A DNA stretch of 64,000 nt from a bacterium (GCA_035559435.1 DATMBC010000103.1:75693-139692); one strand, 5' to 3'; shown: positions 1 to 8,485, counted from the stretch's first letter. Notes: a model not told the origin generated them from the sequence alone. Made by a program: numbers and translations.

Positions 1-561
1 GACCAGGTCACCAAGGTGAAGTACCGCAAGGAATCCCGGTCGCTGGTCTTCGGGGAGCGTCCCGCCGAGGAAGGTACCCTGTGGCTGGGTCCGCCGAAAC
101 GATATCGGATCGAGGCCGGCAAGCAGGTGATCGTGCGCGGGGATGACACGCTTTGGACCTACACCCCTGAAAGCGGCCAAGTCACGTTGCGGGTGGGTGG
201 ACTGGATTCGCTCGAGTTCGGCCCGGCCGGTTTCTTTGGGTCGCTGCGTCATGACTTCCTGCCGACCGACTGTGCCGTGGACACCGTCGACGGCAACCCC
301 TGGCTGCGGGTGCGTCTGACCGCCAAGACCGAGACCGCCCCGATCCAGCGTCTGGCGCTTTGGATCGACCCGGCCACACACCGGGTCCAGATCGCCGAGT
401 ACGTCGACTACAATGAGGAGAGCTCTCGCCTGACTTTCTCCAAGTTCGAGTCCGAGAAGACCGGCGGAGCCGATCGCTTTGTCTTCGTCTATCCCAGGAA
501 TGTCGAACGCATCGTCCTGCCCGCAGTCAAAAGCGGCCAGGCCCATGATGAGGCTAACTGA
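1..561 (+). CDS. lolA: LolA-like outer-membrane lipoprotein carrier protein, 5' truncated
   Basis: The reading frame is open from base 1, so the signal peptide and first strands lie outside the window. What remains (about 187 residues) has the alternating beta-strand pattern of the LolA half-barrel: LWLGPPKRYRIEA, then DDTLWTYTPESGQV, and late strands reading LALWIDPATHRVQIAEYVDY. This corresponds to the W-Y-P and 'P...F.W.Y..P' signature region of the family. LolA carries lipoproteins across the periplasm from LolCDE to the outer membrane. The stop overlaps the likely rimO start, so the two are probably co-transcribed. Family assignment is by pattern only. Confidence 0.72.
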   Translation, partial: DQVTKVKYRKESRSLVFGERPAEEGTLWLGPPKRYRIEAGKQVIVRGDDTLWTYTPESGQVTLRVGGLDSLEFGPAGFFGSLRHDFLPTDCAVDTVDGNPWLRVRLTAKTETAPIQRLALWIDPATHRVQIAEYVDYNEESSRLTFSKFESEKTGGADRFVFVYPRNVERIVLPAVKSGQAHDEAN

Positions 562-1984
562 CCTGAAGCCGCTACCGCGCCATGACATCACGTCCACCGC
601 GACGCCATCCGGCCCGCGGGGGAAGGTCTATTTGCGCACGCTCGGTTGCCCGAAGAATGAAGCCGATGGCTCGGCGCTGGTCCGTCATCTTGAAGCGGCC
701 GGTTGGGAAGTGGTCGACGACCCGGCGCATGCCGATGCCGAGATCGTCAATACCTGCGGCTTTATCGAGCAGACCAAAGTCGAGTCGCTTGACGCGATCT
801 TCGAGGCGGTCGAGCGCAAAAACGGCGGCCCGCGCCGACTGATCGTCACCGGCTGCCTGGCCCAGCGTTATCCGCAGCAATTGGCCGGGCAGATCGAAGG
901 TCTCGATGCGATCGTCGGCTTCAACCGGCCGGAGCTGGTTGAACAGGCGTTGCGCGCCCCGCGCGCCAACGGCGCCCCCGCCTGCTGGGTGGAAAAGCCC
1001 GATGCGGTCTACCGCGAGCACACCACTCACTGGACCTTTGATGCCCGTCACCCCGCGCCGCTGTCGGCCTACGTGAAGGTCGGCGACGGCTGCGACAACG
1101 CCTGCCGCTTCTGTGCCATTCCGCTCATCCGCGGACGGCTCCGGTCGCGCTCACCGGAGGCCATTGTCGCCGAGGTCAGCGCGCTGGTCGAACATGGCAG
1201 CCGTGAGATCATCCTGGTCTCGCAGGACACGACGTCGTGGGGGTTGGATCTTCCCGATCATCCGGGACTGGACACGCTCTTGGAGCGTCTCAACGACATC
1301 CCCGGGGATTTCTGGATCCGGGTGATGTACGCGCACCCCGCCTTCCTGCGCGAGGAGCACATCGCCGCGATCGGCGCCTGCGAGAAGGTTGTGCCGTATC
1401 TGGACATGCCGCTGCAGCACATCTCCGACCGGATGCTGCGCATCATGAACCGTCACACGACGCGACAAGAGACCCAGGCGAAGATCGATGCGCTGCGTCG
1501 CGTCCGGCCGGGCATCACCCTGCGCACCACCTTCATCATCGGGCATCCCGGCGAGACGACCTCCGATTTCGAAGAACTGCTGGCTTTTGCGGCCGACAAC
1601 GCCTTCGAGCGCATGGGCGGCTTCACTTACTCGGCGGAAGAGGGCACGCCCGCGGCGCGATTCCGCGGTCGGGTCCGCGCCGCCGTCGCGCGCGAACGTC
1701 TGGAACGACTAAATGACGCCTATGATCGCTGGTCATCCGCGCAATCGGTCGACCGCATCGGCAGCCGTATTCGCTGTCTGATCGAACGGCGGCTCGACGA
1801 TGGTTCCTGGGAGGGGCGCGGCCCATTCGATGCGCCCGACATCGACGGCCGCGTGATCCTGCCGGCCACCGACCGGATCACCCCCGGATTCCACCCGGTG
1901 TTGATCCGCCGGGCCGACGGCGTCGATCTGCACGCGGTCAGCGCGGAGAAACCGGCGCCCCTGGTTCTGGAGAAAACGCCATGA
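545..1984 (+). CDS. rimO: Ribosomal protein S12 methylthiotransferase RimO
   Basis: Radical-SAM methylthiotransferase that beta-methylthiolates the conserved Asp of ribosomal protein S12. With the ATG at 545 (overlapping the end of lolA) it has 479 residues. The N-terminal UPF0004 domain carries three cluster cysteines near residues 35 (TLGCPKN), 71 (NTCGF) and 104 (TGCLAQR). The radical-SAM motif CDNACRFC is at about 183-190 and a TRAM domain forms the last 70 residues. An open frame extends back to 479, but that start would lie deep inside lolA. The stop overlaps the next ATG (ATGA), indicating translational coupling. RimO rather than MiaB is favoured by the TLGCPKNEAD and NTCGFI motifs. 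Confidence 0.93.
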   Translation: MMRLTDLKPLPRHDITSTATPSGPRGKVYLRTLGCPKNEADGSALVRHLEAAGWEVVDDPAHADAEIVNTCGFIEQTKVESLDAIFEAVERKNGGPRRLIVTGCLAQRYPQQLAGQIEGLDAIVGFNRPELVEQALRAPRANGAPACWVEKPDAVYREHTTHWTFDARHPAPLSAYVKVGDGCDNACRFCAIPLIRGRLRSRSPEAIVAEVSALVEHGSREIILVSQDTTSWGLDLPDHPGLDTLLERLNDIPGDFWIRVMYAHPAFLREEHIAAIGACEKVVPYLDMPLQHISDRMLRIMNRHTTRQETQAKIDALRRVRPGITLRTTFIIGHPGETTSDFEELLAFAADNAFERMGGFTYSAEEGTPAARFRGRVRAAVARERLERLNDAYDRWSSAQSVDRIGSRIRCLIERRLDDGSWEGRGPFDAPDIDGRVILPATDRITPGFHPVLIRRADGVDLHAVSAEKPAPLVLEKTP

Positions 1985-2670
1985 AGACACACAGCCCGAT
2001 TACCAGCAAGCGCGGCATTCTGGTGGGACGTCCCCTGGCGATGACCATGCTGTTTGCCTGGCTTTTGTCGCTGGTGGGATTCATCCACCTGTTGCGCCAG
2101 AATCAACAGTTGGCGCACCTGGTGAAGACCCAGCAGGATGAGATGATGCAGCAGCGCGAGCAGATCGTCTCGTTGCAGCAGCGGCTGCGGATTCTTGAAG
2201 CGGTCGAGGATATGCAGAGCAATCTCAGCCCCGACGAGGAAGTGCACCTGGCGCACAACGTCTACCATTACAGCGAGCGCCATGGCCTCGATCCGCTCCT
2301 GGTGTTGGCGCTCATCCGCGTCGAGTCTGGTTTTTCGCCCGCGGCGGTCTCACCGGTGGGGGCATTGGGCCTGATGCAGGTGATGCCGTCGACGGCGCGC
2401 TTCATTGCCGACTCGCGCGGCTGGGGCTGGCCCGGCGAGAAACGTCTGTTTGATCCGGTCTACAATCTGCGGCTGGCCACCACCTACCTCTCCGAGCTGA
2501 TTTCCAAGTTTGGCAGTGTCGAACAGGCACTGATTGCATACAATTGGGGAGAGGGGGCGGTGCTCGAAATGATGGAGACCGGACAGCCCCTGCCGCGCGG
2601 CTTCGCCCAGCGCGTGTTGTCCACCTATGACCGGCTGCAGCGCCGCTATGGGTCCTCGAAACCGGATTAG
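1981..2670 (+). CDS. Membrane-anchored lytic transglycosylase (SLT domain)
   Basis: 229-residue protein cleaving peptidoglycan glycan strands. A single N-terminal transmembrane segment (about 20-38) is followed by a Gln-rich coiled coil (about 40-77). The transglycosylase SLT/LT domain runs from about 85 and includes the motif LIRVESGFSPAAVSPVGALG. The Glu of VESGF (about E115) is the expected catalytic acid, and GLMQVMP and AYNWGEG complete the fold signature. The anchor is a plain TM helix, with no lipobox, so it should sit on the periplasmic face of the inner membrane. It starts inside the rimO stop (ATGA overlap). Confidence 0.88.
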   Translation: MKTHSPITSKRGILVGRPLAMTMLFAWLLSLVGFIHLLRQNQQLAHLVKTQQDEMMQQREQIVSLQQRLRILEAVEDMQSNLSPDEEVHLAHNVYHYSERHGLDPLLVLALIRVESGFSPAAVSPVGALGLMQVMPSTARFIADSRGWGWPGEKRLFDPVYNLRLATTYLSELISKFGSVEQALIAYNWGEGAVLEMMETGQPLPRGFAQRVLSTYDRLQRRYGSSKPD

Positions 2671-3316
2671 CCCGCCTCCACCAATCGCCATTCGCAGTCT
2701 CGTATTCATGTGCTGGCTTGCGGCCGGCGCCGTGACCGTGTCGGCCGACACGCTGTCGGTGGCCGACACGTTGCCGCCGACCCACCGCGCGTTTGTCGAC
2801 AGCAGTCTGCGCGACTTGGCGCGTCGGGCGGTGGCCGAATTCACCCCGTACCGCTCGCGCCCGCTGACGATTGTGCCCGACACCGCGGGCGACAGCGCCG
2901 GCGTTTTTGGGCAGGCGCTGGCCGCGACCCTGTCCCGGCGCGGACTGCTCATTCGCGACAACGGCGCCGCCGTTGACAGCGCCGATCTCTGGCTTTTGCA
3001 CTACACCGTGGCTCCGCGGCAGCTCTCGCTCACCGAACCGCACCGCCGCAGTTTCCTTGGACGGATCTGGGTCAAGCGCACGCTCCAGGCCGGCGCCGAA
3101 CTGCGGGTGCACGATCTGTCGGATTCGACCGAGGTCTGGTCGGGGCGTGTCGACACAAGCTACACCGACTGGGTGGCCAAGCGCGACTTGAAACGTCTGG
3201 CCGATGCCGAGTATGCGCCGCGCGCGCCCTCGACGGGCTGGGAGAAGGCCCAGTGGCCATTGGTGGCCGGCGGCGCGGCCGCGGTGATCGGGGTGCTTGT
3301 GCTGGCGCTGCGCTGA
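2648..3316 (+). CDS. Exported protein of unknown function with C-terminal membrane anchor
   Basis: I do not recognise this family. The N-terminus (from the ATG at 2648; alternative ATG at 2708) has a basic stretch, then a hydrophobic run VFMCWLAAGAVTVSA that looks like a signal peptide. The middle is a soluble alpha/beta-looking domain of about 150 residues. The last 20 residues (WPLVAGGAAAVIGVLVLALR) form a transmembrane helix with a single terminal Arg. The start overlaps the end of the transglycosylase gene, so it probably belongs to the same operon and acts at the envelope. It is followed after 59 bp by bamD. Confidence 0.6.
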   Translation: MGPRNRISPPPPIAIRSLVFMCWLAAGAVTVSADTLSVADTLPPTHRAFVDSSLRDLARRAVAEFTPYRSRPLTIVPDTAGDSAGVFGQALAATLSRRGLLIRDNGAAVDSADLWLLHYTVAPRQLSLTEPHRRSFLGRIWVKRTLQAGAELRVHDLSDSTEVWSGRVDTSYTDWVAKRDLKRLADAEYAPRAPSTGWEKAQWPLVAGGAAAVIGVLVLALR

Positions 3317-3375
3317 GGGATCGCGATTGACTCGCTCCGTCGCATGTGCGTTAATGCCCGCGCCCACGAGGGACT

Positions 3376-4188
3376 ATGCCTGACCGCCGACCGATCAATC
3401 CGTGTTCGCCCTGGTTGTTAACGCTGGGCGTGTGCCTGGCCGCGTTGGTGATCGGCTCCTGCGGGGGCAGCGCGCCGCCGTCGGTGAGCACCGAATCGGC
3501 CGCCGACATGTTCTCCCGCGCCAAGGCGCACTACGAGAAAGGCGACTGGATGAAGGCAAAAGTCGCCTTCGAGTCACTGATCTACAGTTACCCGGGCGCG
3601 GCGATTGTCGATTCGGCGCAGTTCCTGCTGGCCATGTGCAGTTACAACACCAAGGACTACATCATTGCCGCCGATGAGTTCCGCCGGCTGCGCGCGCGTT
3701 ATCCCAACAGCCCGCTGGTCGACGACGGCGACCTGTTGCGTTGCCGCGCGCTGCTGAATATCGCCCCCAAAAACGCCGGGCTGGATCAGGAGAAGACGCT
3801 GGAGGCGATCACCGAGATCCGTCTGTACAAGGACCGTCATCCGCTCTCGCCCCATATCGCCACCGCCGATTCACTGCTGCGCGAGGCCTCCGGACGGCTC
3901 TCCAAGCGCGACTTCCGCACCGCGACGCTCTACCACCGTCTCGGCCGTTACCAGGCGGCGCGGATCTATTGTCAGCAGGTGATCGACAACTACACCGATT
4001 CGCCCTATGTGCCCGACTGTCTCTTCCAGATGGCCGAGGGCTACCGCAAGCAGGACTCGACCGACCGGGCGCTGGAGTATTACGAGAAGTTGCTCTACCT
4101 GTATCCCGATGCGGAAAACGCCGCGAAGGCGAAGAAGCGCATCGCGGATCTGGCGCAATCGCGCGACACCGCGCGCGTGCCGGAATGA
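3376..4188 (+). CDS. bamD: Outer membrane protein assembly factor BamD (TPR lipoprotein)
   Basis: 270-residue lipoprotein. The signal sequence ends in the lipobox VIGSC, giving lipidated Cys29. The rest is a chain of TPR-like helix pairs with the BamD signature (MFSRAKAHYEKGDWMKAKVAFE, YPNSPLVDD, YQAARIYCQQVIDNY). BamD is the essential TPR partner of BamA in the BAM complex that folds outer-membrane barrels. YbgF/CpoB-like TPR proteins share similar repeats, but the lipobox and length favour BamD. TamA/TamB (14.9-20.3 kb) and many barrel genes in this window are functional company. Confidence 0.85.
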   Translation: MPDRRPINPCSPWLLTLGVCLAALVIGSCGGSAPPSVSTESAADMFSRAKAHYEKGDWMKAKVAFESLIYSYPGAAIVDSAQFLLAMCSYNTKDYIIAADEFRRLRARYPNSPLVDDGDLLRCRALLNIAPKNAGLDQEKTLEAITEIRLYKDRHPLSPHIATADSLLREASGRLSKRDFRTATLYHRLGRYQAARIYCQQVIDNYTDSPYVPDCLFQMAEGYRKQDSTDRALEYYEKLLYLYPDAENAAKAKKRIADLAQSRDTARVPE

Positions 4189-4210
4189 CCGCCGGCGCGA
4201 TTCGGTCGCG

Positions 4211-4786
4211 ATGACGCAGACCTTCGTCATTCTGGGCGGCAGTTTCGATCCCTTCCACAACGGGCATTGGCACATGGCCGAGACCGCGCAGGCGCAGTTG
4301 GCGGCCGACGTCGTGCTGTTTGTGCCCACGGCGCAGTCGCCGTTCAAGCCGCGCGGGCCGCAGGCCTCCTTCGCCGACCGCGTCGCGATGATCCAGGCCG
4401 CCATTGCCGGACAACCCGGCTGGCGCGTGTCGGATCTCGAAGGACGGCGCGGCGGCGTGTCGTACACCATCGACACCCTGCGCGCGCTGCGCGCTGAATT
4501 CCCCGACGCGGCATTTCACCTCGTGGTCGGCGCCGATGCCCTCGCCGACTTTCATCGTTGGAAAGACTACGAAGAGATTCTCACCATGGCCGAACTGGCG
4601 GTCATCGAGCGTCCCGGACGGCCGGCGGTGGCGCCTCGCGTGGCCGCGCGGCAACTGACGATGGCGCCGATGAATGTTTCCTCGACCGACATCAGACAGC
4701 GTGTCCGTCGCGGCGAGGCGATCGACGATCTGGTGCCGGCGGCGGTGGCGCGTTACATCGCCGAGCACCGGCTGTATCGCGCCTGA
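4211..4786 (+). CDS. nadD: Nicotinate-nucleotide adenylyltransferase NadD
   Basis: 191-residue nucleotidyltransferase joining nicotinate mononucleotide and ATP to form deamido-NAD. It shows the family motifs: GGSFDPFHNGHW at residues 9-20 (the HxGH-type nucleotide site), VVGADALADFHRW, and the C-terminal SSTDIRQRV that replaces ISSTxIR. The ATG at 4211 is chosen because it places GGSFDP at the usual distance from the N-terminus; the open frame upstream belongs to bamD territory. It lies 22 bp after bamD, probably in the same transcription unit. Confidence 0.94.
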   Translation: MTQTFVILGGSFDPFHNGHWHMAETAQAQLAADVVLFVPTAQSPFKPRGPQASFADRVAMIQAAIAGQPGWRVSDLEGRRGGVSYTIDTLRALRAEFPDAAFHLVVGADALADFHRWKDYEEILTMAELAVIERPGRPAVAPRVAARQLTMAPMNVSSTDIRQRVRRGEAIDDLVPAAVARYIAEHRLYRA

Positions 4787-4805
4787 GCGATTCCCGGCAA
4801 GCCGC

Positions 4806-4833
4806 TTGATTTGCGCTTCCGCGCCGGTATATA
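4806..4833 (+). promoter_or_regulatory. Sigma-70-type promoter before the DUF2064 gene
   Basis: TTGATT (4806-4811) and TATACT (4828-4833) are separated by 16 bp. Transcription would start near 4840, about 12 nt before the ATG at 4852, with a GAGG stretch at 4844-4847 as ribosome site. Confidence 0.55.
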
Positions 4834-4851
4834 CTCGGCACGAGGCGCCCG

Positions 4852-5628
4852 ATGCCATCGCGCAACGTCATCATCCTCCAGCTCCGCAATCCCGTCGGCA
4901 AGTCCGAGCCGCTGCCGGTGTTGCGTGTCTATGATGACATCCACATGCTGCGGCTCAAGCGAGCCCTCTTCGAAGACACGTTGCATCAGGCGGCGCAGGT
5001 GGAGAACGCCGACATCAAGGTGGCAGTGGCTCCGCCCGCGCGCAGCGTCTGGGGAAAGGAGGCGGTCGCCAGTCTCGCGCGGCGCTACGGCGAGCGGCGC
5101 GCCTTCCAGACGCTCGCGGAGCGCTGCGAGATGATCGGGCAGGGGGTTGCGCCGATCGCCGCGCGCACGGCCGACAATCTGCGCGCCGCGATCAAGGCCG
5201 GTTACAAACACATCCTGCTGATGAGCGGCTACCTGCCGACCATCCGCACCGAGCAGATCGCCGACGCGCTCAAATACCTCGCCGAGCATCCGATCATCCT
5301 CGGACCGACCATCGAGGGCGGCTGTTACCTTGTGGGTCTGCGTTCTGATTGCCCCGAGGCGGCGCCGCTGGTCTCGGTCGGCAGCGACACGTCATACAAG
5401 GATTCGACCGAAGCGCTGGCCGCCGCCGGGCTCGCGTGGCAGGAGATCGATCTCTGCTACGACATCAGCCATCAGGAAGACCTCGAGTTCATCGTGCGCG
5501 AGATCAACCATGCGCGATTCACCGGCGACGAGGAAATCGGCCTGTGCACCGAAGCGGTCATCTCCGAGTTCATGAACGAACCGGAGCGCAAGGCCGCCGC
5601 CAACCACCGCAAGAAATCCGGCCGCTGA
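4852..5628 (+). CDS. DUF2064 / TIGR04282-type GT-A fold protein
   Basis: 258-residue protein of the DUF2064 family (GT-A nucleotidyl/glycosyl-transferase fold, related to CofC). Supporting features are the N-terminal strand NVIILQLRNPVGKSEP, the central HILLMSGYLPTI (the usual metal-binding Asp region reads SGYLP instead of the common GSDCP-type motif) and the diagnostic GPTIEGGCYLVGL. The altered central motif may mean changed or lost catalysis. The basic tail KAAANHRKKSGR is unusual. It has its own likely promoter and lies 33 bp before the creatininase-family gene. The substrate is unknown. Confidence 0.7.
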   Translation: MPSRNVIILQLRNPVGKSEPLPVLRVYDDIHMLRLKRALFEDTLHQAAQVENADIKVAVAPPARSVWGKEAVASLARRYGERRAFQTLAERCEMIGQGVAPIAARTADNLRAAIKAGYKHILLMSGYLPTIRTEQIADALKYLAEHPIILGPTIEGGCYLVGLRSDCPEAAPLVSVGSDTSYKDSTEALAAAGLAWQEIDLCYDISHQEDLEFIVREINHARFTGDEEIGLCTEAVISEFMNEPERKAAANHRKKSGR

Positions 5629-5661
5629 CACGGGAGGAAGGGGCAACGCCCCTGCGCCATC

Positions 5662-6396
5662 ATGCCGACCTACTGGGAAGACCTCAACTGGGCCGAGTTC
5701 CGCGAACGCGTCCCCGCCGAGTTTCGTACCGCGATCATTCCGATCGGCACGGTCGAAGCGCACGGCGTTGGCCCGCTGGGCACCGACAACATGATCCCCA
5801 TCGATCTGGTCGCCCAGATCGCCGATGATCTCAAGGCGCTGGTCTGTCCGCCCATCCACTACGGCCAGGTGCGCGGACTGGCCGGCTATCCCGGCGCCAT
5901 CGCCGTGGAGGAACGCACCCTCAGCGACTATTGCGCCCAAGTCTTCCGCGCGATCGCCTCCTGGGGGATGGACACCATCGTGGTGATCAATGGCCATGGC
6001 GGCAACACGAACACGCTGAAGAACGCCGCGTGGGAGGCGCACGCGGCCACCGGCGTCAAGATCCTCGTGGTCGACTGGTGGTTTTTGGCCTACTCCGTGT
6101 GCGAGGAGGTCTTCGGGCAGACCGGCGGACACGCGGGGACCGACGAAAACGCCTACACCATGGCGATCCGTCCCGACACCATCCACGCCGACTGGTACAA
6201 GGATGAGATGACCTTCACGTTTGAAAACGGCGTGACCGCCTACCCCATCCCCGGCCCGGTCATCACCTACAAGAAGGGCCAGGGCGCGCCGGTCTTCGAC
6301 ATGGAAAAGGCGCGCCGCTACCGCGAAGGCGCCATCAAGAAGGTCCGCGACTATTGCCAGATGGTCCTGGCCAAGTGGGATGTGCTGGGACTGTAG
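5662..6396 (+). CDS. Creatininase-family metal-dependent amidohydrolase
   Basis: 244 residues with the family's metal-site motifs: PIGTVEAHGVGPLGTDNMIP (Glu, His and Asp ligands), VINGHGGN and GGHAGTDENAYTM. The family covers creatinine amidohydrolase, the FAPy deformylase of riboflavin/F420 synthesis, and mycofactocin MftE; the exact substrate here is not readable. The purine-rich ribosome site (5632-5640) lies about 20 nt upstream of the ATG. A small GGGGC-AAC-GCCCC hairpin (5640-5652) sits between them and could bring the two close. Confidence 0.85.
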   Translation: MPTYWEDLNWAEFRERVPAEFRTAIIPIGTVEAHGVGPLGTDNMIPIDLVAQIADDLKALVCPPIHYGQVRGLAGYPGAIAVEERTLSDYCAQVFRAIASWGMDTIVVINGHGGNTNTLKNAAWEAHAATGVKILVVDWWFLAYSVCEEVFGQTGGHAGTDENAYTMAIRPDTIHADWYKDEMTFTFENGVTAYPIPGPVITYKKGQGAPVFDMEKARRYREGAIKKVRDYCQMVLAKWDVLGL

Positions 6397-6415
6397 TCTC
6401 CCTCCGCGGGCGTAA

Positions 6416-6436
6416 CAAGGGGCTCTCAGCCCCTTG
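6416..6436 (+). terminator. Hairpin after the creatininase-family gene
   Basis: A perfect 9-bp inverted repeat, CAAGGGGCT / AGCCCCTTG, with a 3-nt loop follows the stop by 20 bp. There is no U-tract, so it may only stabilise the 3' end. Confidence 0.4.
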
Positions 6437-6442
6437 CTCCCC

Positions 6443-6477
6443 CGAAATGAAAGAGGGCGAGTCACCGACCCGCCCTC
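6443..6477 (-). terminator. Rho-independent terminator of the minus-strand OMP operon
   Basis: On the minus strand a GAGGGCG/CGCCCTC stem (6471-6477 with 6453-6459) is followed by TTTCATTTC. It lies 22 bp beyond the stop of the gene ending at 6499. Confidence 0.6.
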
Positions 6478-6498
6478 AACTGCGTCTGACAATCCACC

Positions 6499-7818
6499 TC
6501 AGATACGGTAGCCGAACGTCGCGAACACCCGGCGCGTCTTGTATTCGGTGTTGTAGGTGCCGGGATCGTCGTTGCGCAGTTCGTAGCCGCCGTGGACATA
6601 GGCAAGATCGAGCGTCATCACCCGGTCGATGAGGAATCCGACACCGGCGGTGAAATACTGCCGCTGTTTTTCGATGTACTTTTCGTCCACCGGCAGCGGA
6701 TCGCGGAAGTAGCCGGCGCGCAGCGTCAGGCCGTTTTCAGGGAAGAGGTACTCGGCGCCGAGTTGGATGCTCAGCACGTCGGTGAGTTCATCCTGTATGA
6801 AACTCAATGCCGCGTTTTCGTCTGCGTCCACTTCGGGATCGCCTGTCGGATTATCAAAGCTGACATCTGTTTGAGTCCAGTCTGTGTACCGCATGTCTGC
6901 TGCGAGGTTTGCGCTCCCAAATGAACCCGCAAAACCGAATCCAAATACGAACGGCTTTGTGAACGTGTACGCTTGATAGTACCTCGTGACATCGTACCAG
7001 ATGAAATTGGAACTAAGAGTATCGAGCTCGATCTCATCTAGACTATTCTCCTCGGCGTCAAGCAGAGTTGGTGTCTCGACAGTAAGGCCAGCTGAAATCG
7101 CGGGAGAGAGATTAAACGAAATGCCCCCTGTCGCGCTAATTCCTATGTACTCGATGTCAATGCTCTGGTTTTCACTTACTATGACGACCGGATCGTTCGC
7201 GTCTCTACTCTCCCAGTTGTACTCGTCCTTACCAGTCAGAAGGTGTAGCGAAGCGCCAAGTGAAACTCTCGGAGATATGTCGACTGCACCTCCCGCCGAC
7301 CACTTCCACATTCCGCCAGTTTCGATTTCTCTGCCGCGGAACGCGGTATCCTCTCCTCCAATGGTGTCGACTTGAACTCCGAACGTACGATCGAAGGAGT
7401 TGACCCGGTGAAGTCCGAATGCAAAAACCAAAGACCCCCTGTACGTCGGCACAGGTACTGCAACAGACAAAGCATTCAATCTCGTCTTGGAAATATCTCG
7501 ATCTTCGGTGTACTCCTCGCCGTTCACAGCCGATAGCCAAGTCTCATTCCCAAGCCTCAGGTGCGAAAGACCGGCTCTCAATTCAACTCGCTTTATGCTT
7601 GCGAGGTTTGCTGGATTGTAGATGAGCGCAGAGCCATCGTGCCCCAACGCAAGTCCTGTGTTTCCCATTCCCATGGACCGGGCATCTGACCCAAAGAAGT
7701 CAGACCACATAATCTCCTGTTGGAGGGGCTGGTCGCTAATGACTTGCCCGATGGAGGTGGAGGGCATTGCAGTGCCCAACATTATCATTACGCCGACAGT
7801 CAGTAACACCGTTCTCAT
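6499..7818 (-). CDS. OmpP1/FadL/PorV-type outer-membrane beta-barrel protein
   Basis: 439 residues with a signal peptide (MRTVLLTVGVMIMLGTAMPSTSIGQ). The mature N-terminus has the PorV/FadL-type signature GSDARSMGMGNTGLALGHDGSALIYNPANLA, and amphipathic beta strands run to the end (FATFGYRI, an aromatic-ending last strand). The ATG at 7818 is preferred over a GTG at 7875 because it directly precedes the signal peptide and has AGGACGG upstream. The N-terminal three quarters (about 6800-7818) are clearly AT-richer than the C-terminal quarter and all neighbours, which suggests a recombinant or recently acquired segment. It follows the CxxCH lipoprotein gene by 34 bp. Confidence 0.75.
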   Translation of the reverse strand: MRTVLLTVGVMIMLGTAMPSTSIGQVISDQPLQQEIMWSDFFGSDARSMGMGNTGLALGHDGSALIYNPANLASIKRVELRAGLSHLRLGNETWLSAVNGEEYTEDRDISKTRLNALSVAVPVPTYRGSLVFAFGLHRVNSFDRTFGVQVDTIGGEDTAFRGREIETGGMWKWSAGGAVDISPRVSLGASLHLLTGKDEYNWESRDANDPVVIVSENQSIDIEYIGISATGGISFNLSPAISAGLTVETPTLLDAEENSLDEIELDTLSSNFIWYDVTRYYQAYTFTKPFVFGFGFAGSFGSANLAADMRYTDWTQTDVSFDNPTGDPEVDADENAALSFIQDELTDVLSIQLGAEYLFPENGLTLRAGYFRDPLPVDEKYIEKQRQYFTAGVGFLIDRVMTLDLAYVHGGYELRNDDPGTYNTEYKTRRVFATFGYRI

Positions 7819-7852
7819 ACCGTTTACCGTCCTATTTCTCTGGATGACCTCG

Positions 7853-8485
7853 TTAGGGCTTCTTGCTGCCCCCACGCTTTGCCTTCCCGGCTTTTACAGT
7901 ATCTTTGCTCTCGGTTGAAGTGGCTGTGGAATCGGTAGATCCGGACATCCTCACGCGAGTCTTCTCGGTCTGCGTGCCGCCCGCCCCCGTTGACCCACCA
8001 TTATGTCCCTTGCCTCCGCCCGCGCCGCCCGGCACCGAGTAGCCGCCGCCGCCGCCCATGCCGCCGGTGTTGATCGCCGGCGCGCCGGTCACATACGGGG
8101 GAATGAGGCTGCCGCGGCGCTGGGCCTTTTCGCCTTCGGTGACAATCTCGCCCTCGCCGTCGCCGGCGTCATACCAATGACGGTCCCACCACCAGGGATA
8201 CGCGTAGTAGTACCCCCAGCGCGGGTACTCGAAGTAGTAGTCGGGGTAATCCCCATAGAAGTAGCCGTAGGGGAACTCGGCGTAGTCGGAGTGGCACTCG
8301 ATGCAATTCTGCCGGTAGTACTCCTGGGGGTGCACGCTGTCAAGCTGGCCCTGCGGACCCTCTTCCGATGTCACGGGATGTTTCAGAATGGTGTAACAGC
8401 CGACGATCAGGAAGGCCGCGGCCACCGCGGCCAGCGGCGCCCAGCGGACGCGCCAACGCGAGTATGTGGTCATCTGGTTGCTCAT
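7853..8485 (-). CDS. Lipoprotein with single CxxCH haem motif and Tyr/Trp-rich, Gly-rich tail
   Basis: 210-residue protein. The signal sequence ends in lipobox LIVGC (Cys30). NCIECH (C61xxC64-H65) is a single c-type haem attachment site. It is followed by an extraordinarily aromatic stretch (about 70-105: many Tyr/Trp in PYGYFYGDYPDYYFEYPRWG and onward), then a Gly-rich and Ser/Thr/Lys-rich low-complexity tail. No known family is recognised. A mono-haem lipoprotein on the periplasmic side or outer membrane is the simplest reading. Met or His as distal ligand cannot be assigned. It is co-directional with the barrel gene downstream and likely in one operon with it. Confidence 0.6.
   Translation of the reverse strand: MSNQMTTYSRWRVRWAPLAAVAAAFLIVGCYTILKHPVTSEEGPQGQLDSVHPQEYYRQNCIECHSDYAEFPYGYFYGDYPDYYFEYPRWGYYYAYPWWWDRHWYDAGDGEGEIVTEGEKAQRRGSLIPPYVTGAPAINTGGMGGGGGYSVPGGAGGGKGHNGGSTGAGGTQTEKTRVRMSGSTDSTATSTESKDTVKAGKAKRGGSKKP

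Noticed and set aside
479-544. Longer RimO N-terminus starting at 479
   Set aside because: It would overlap lolA by more than 80 bp, and the extra residues do not resemble RimO. The ATG at 545 gives a normal N-terminus.
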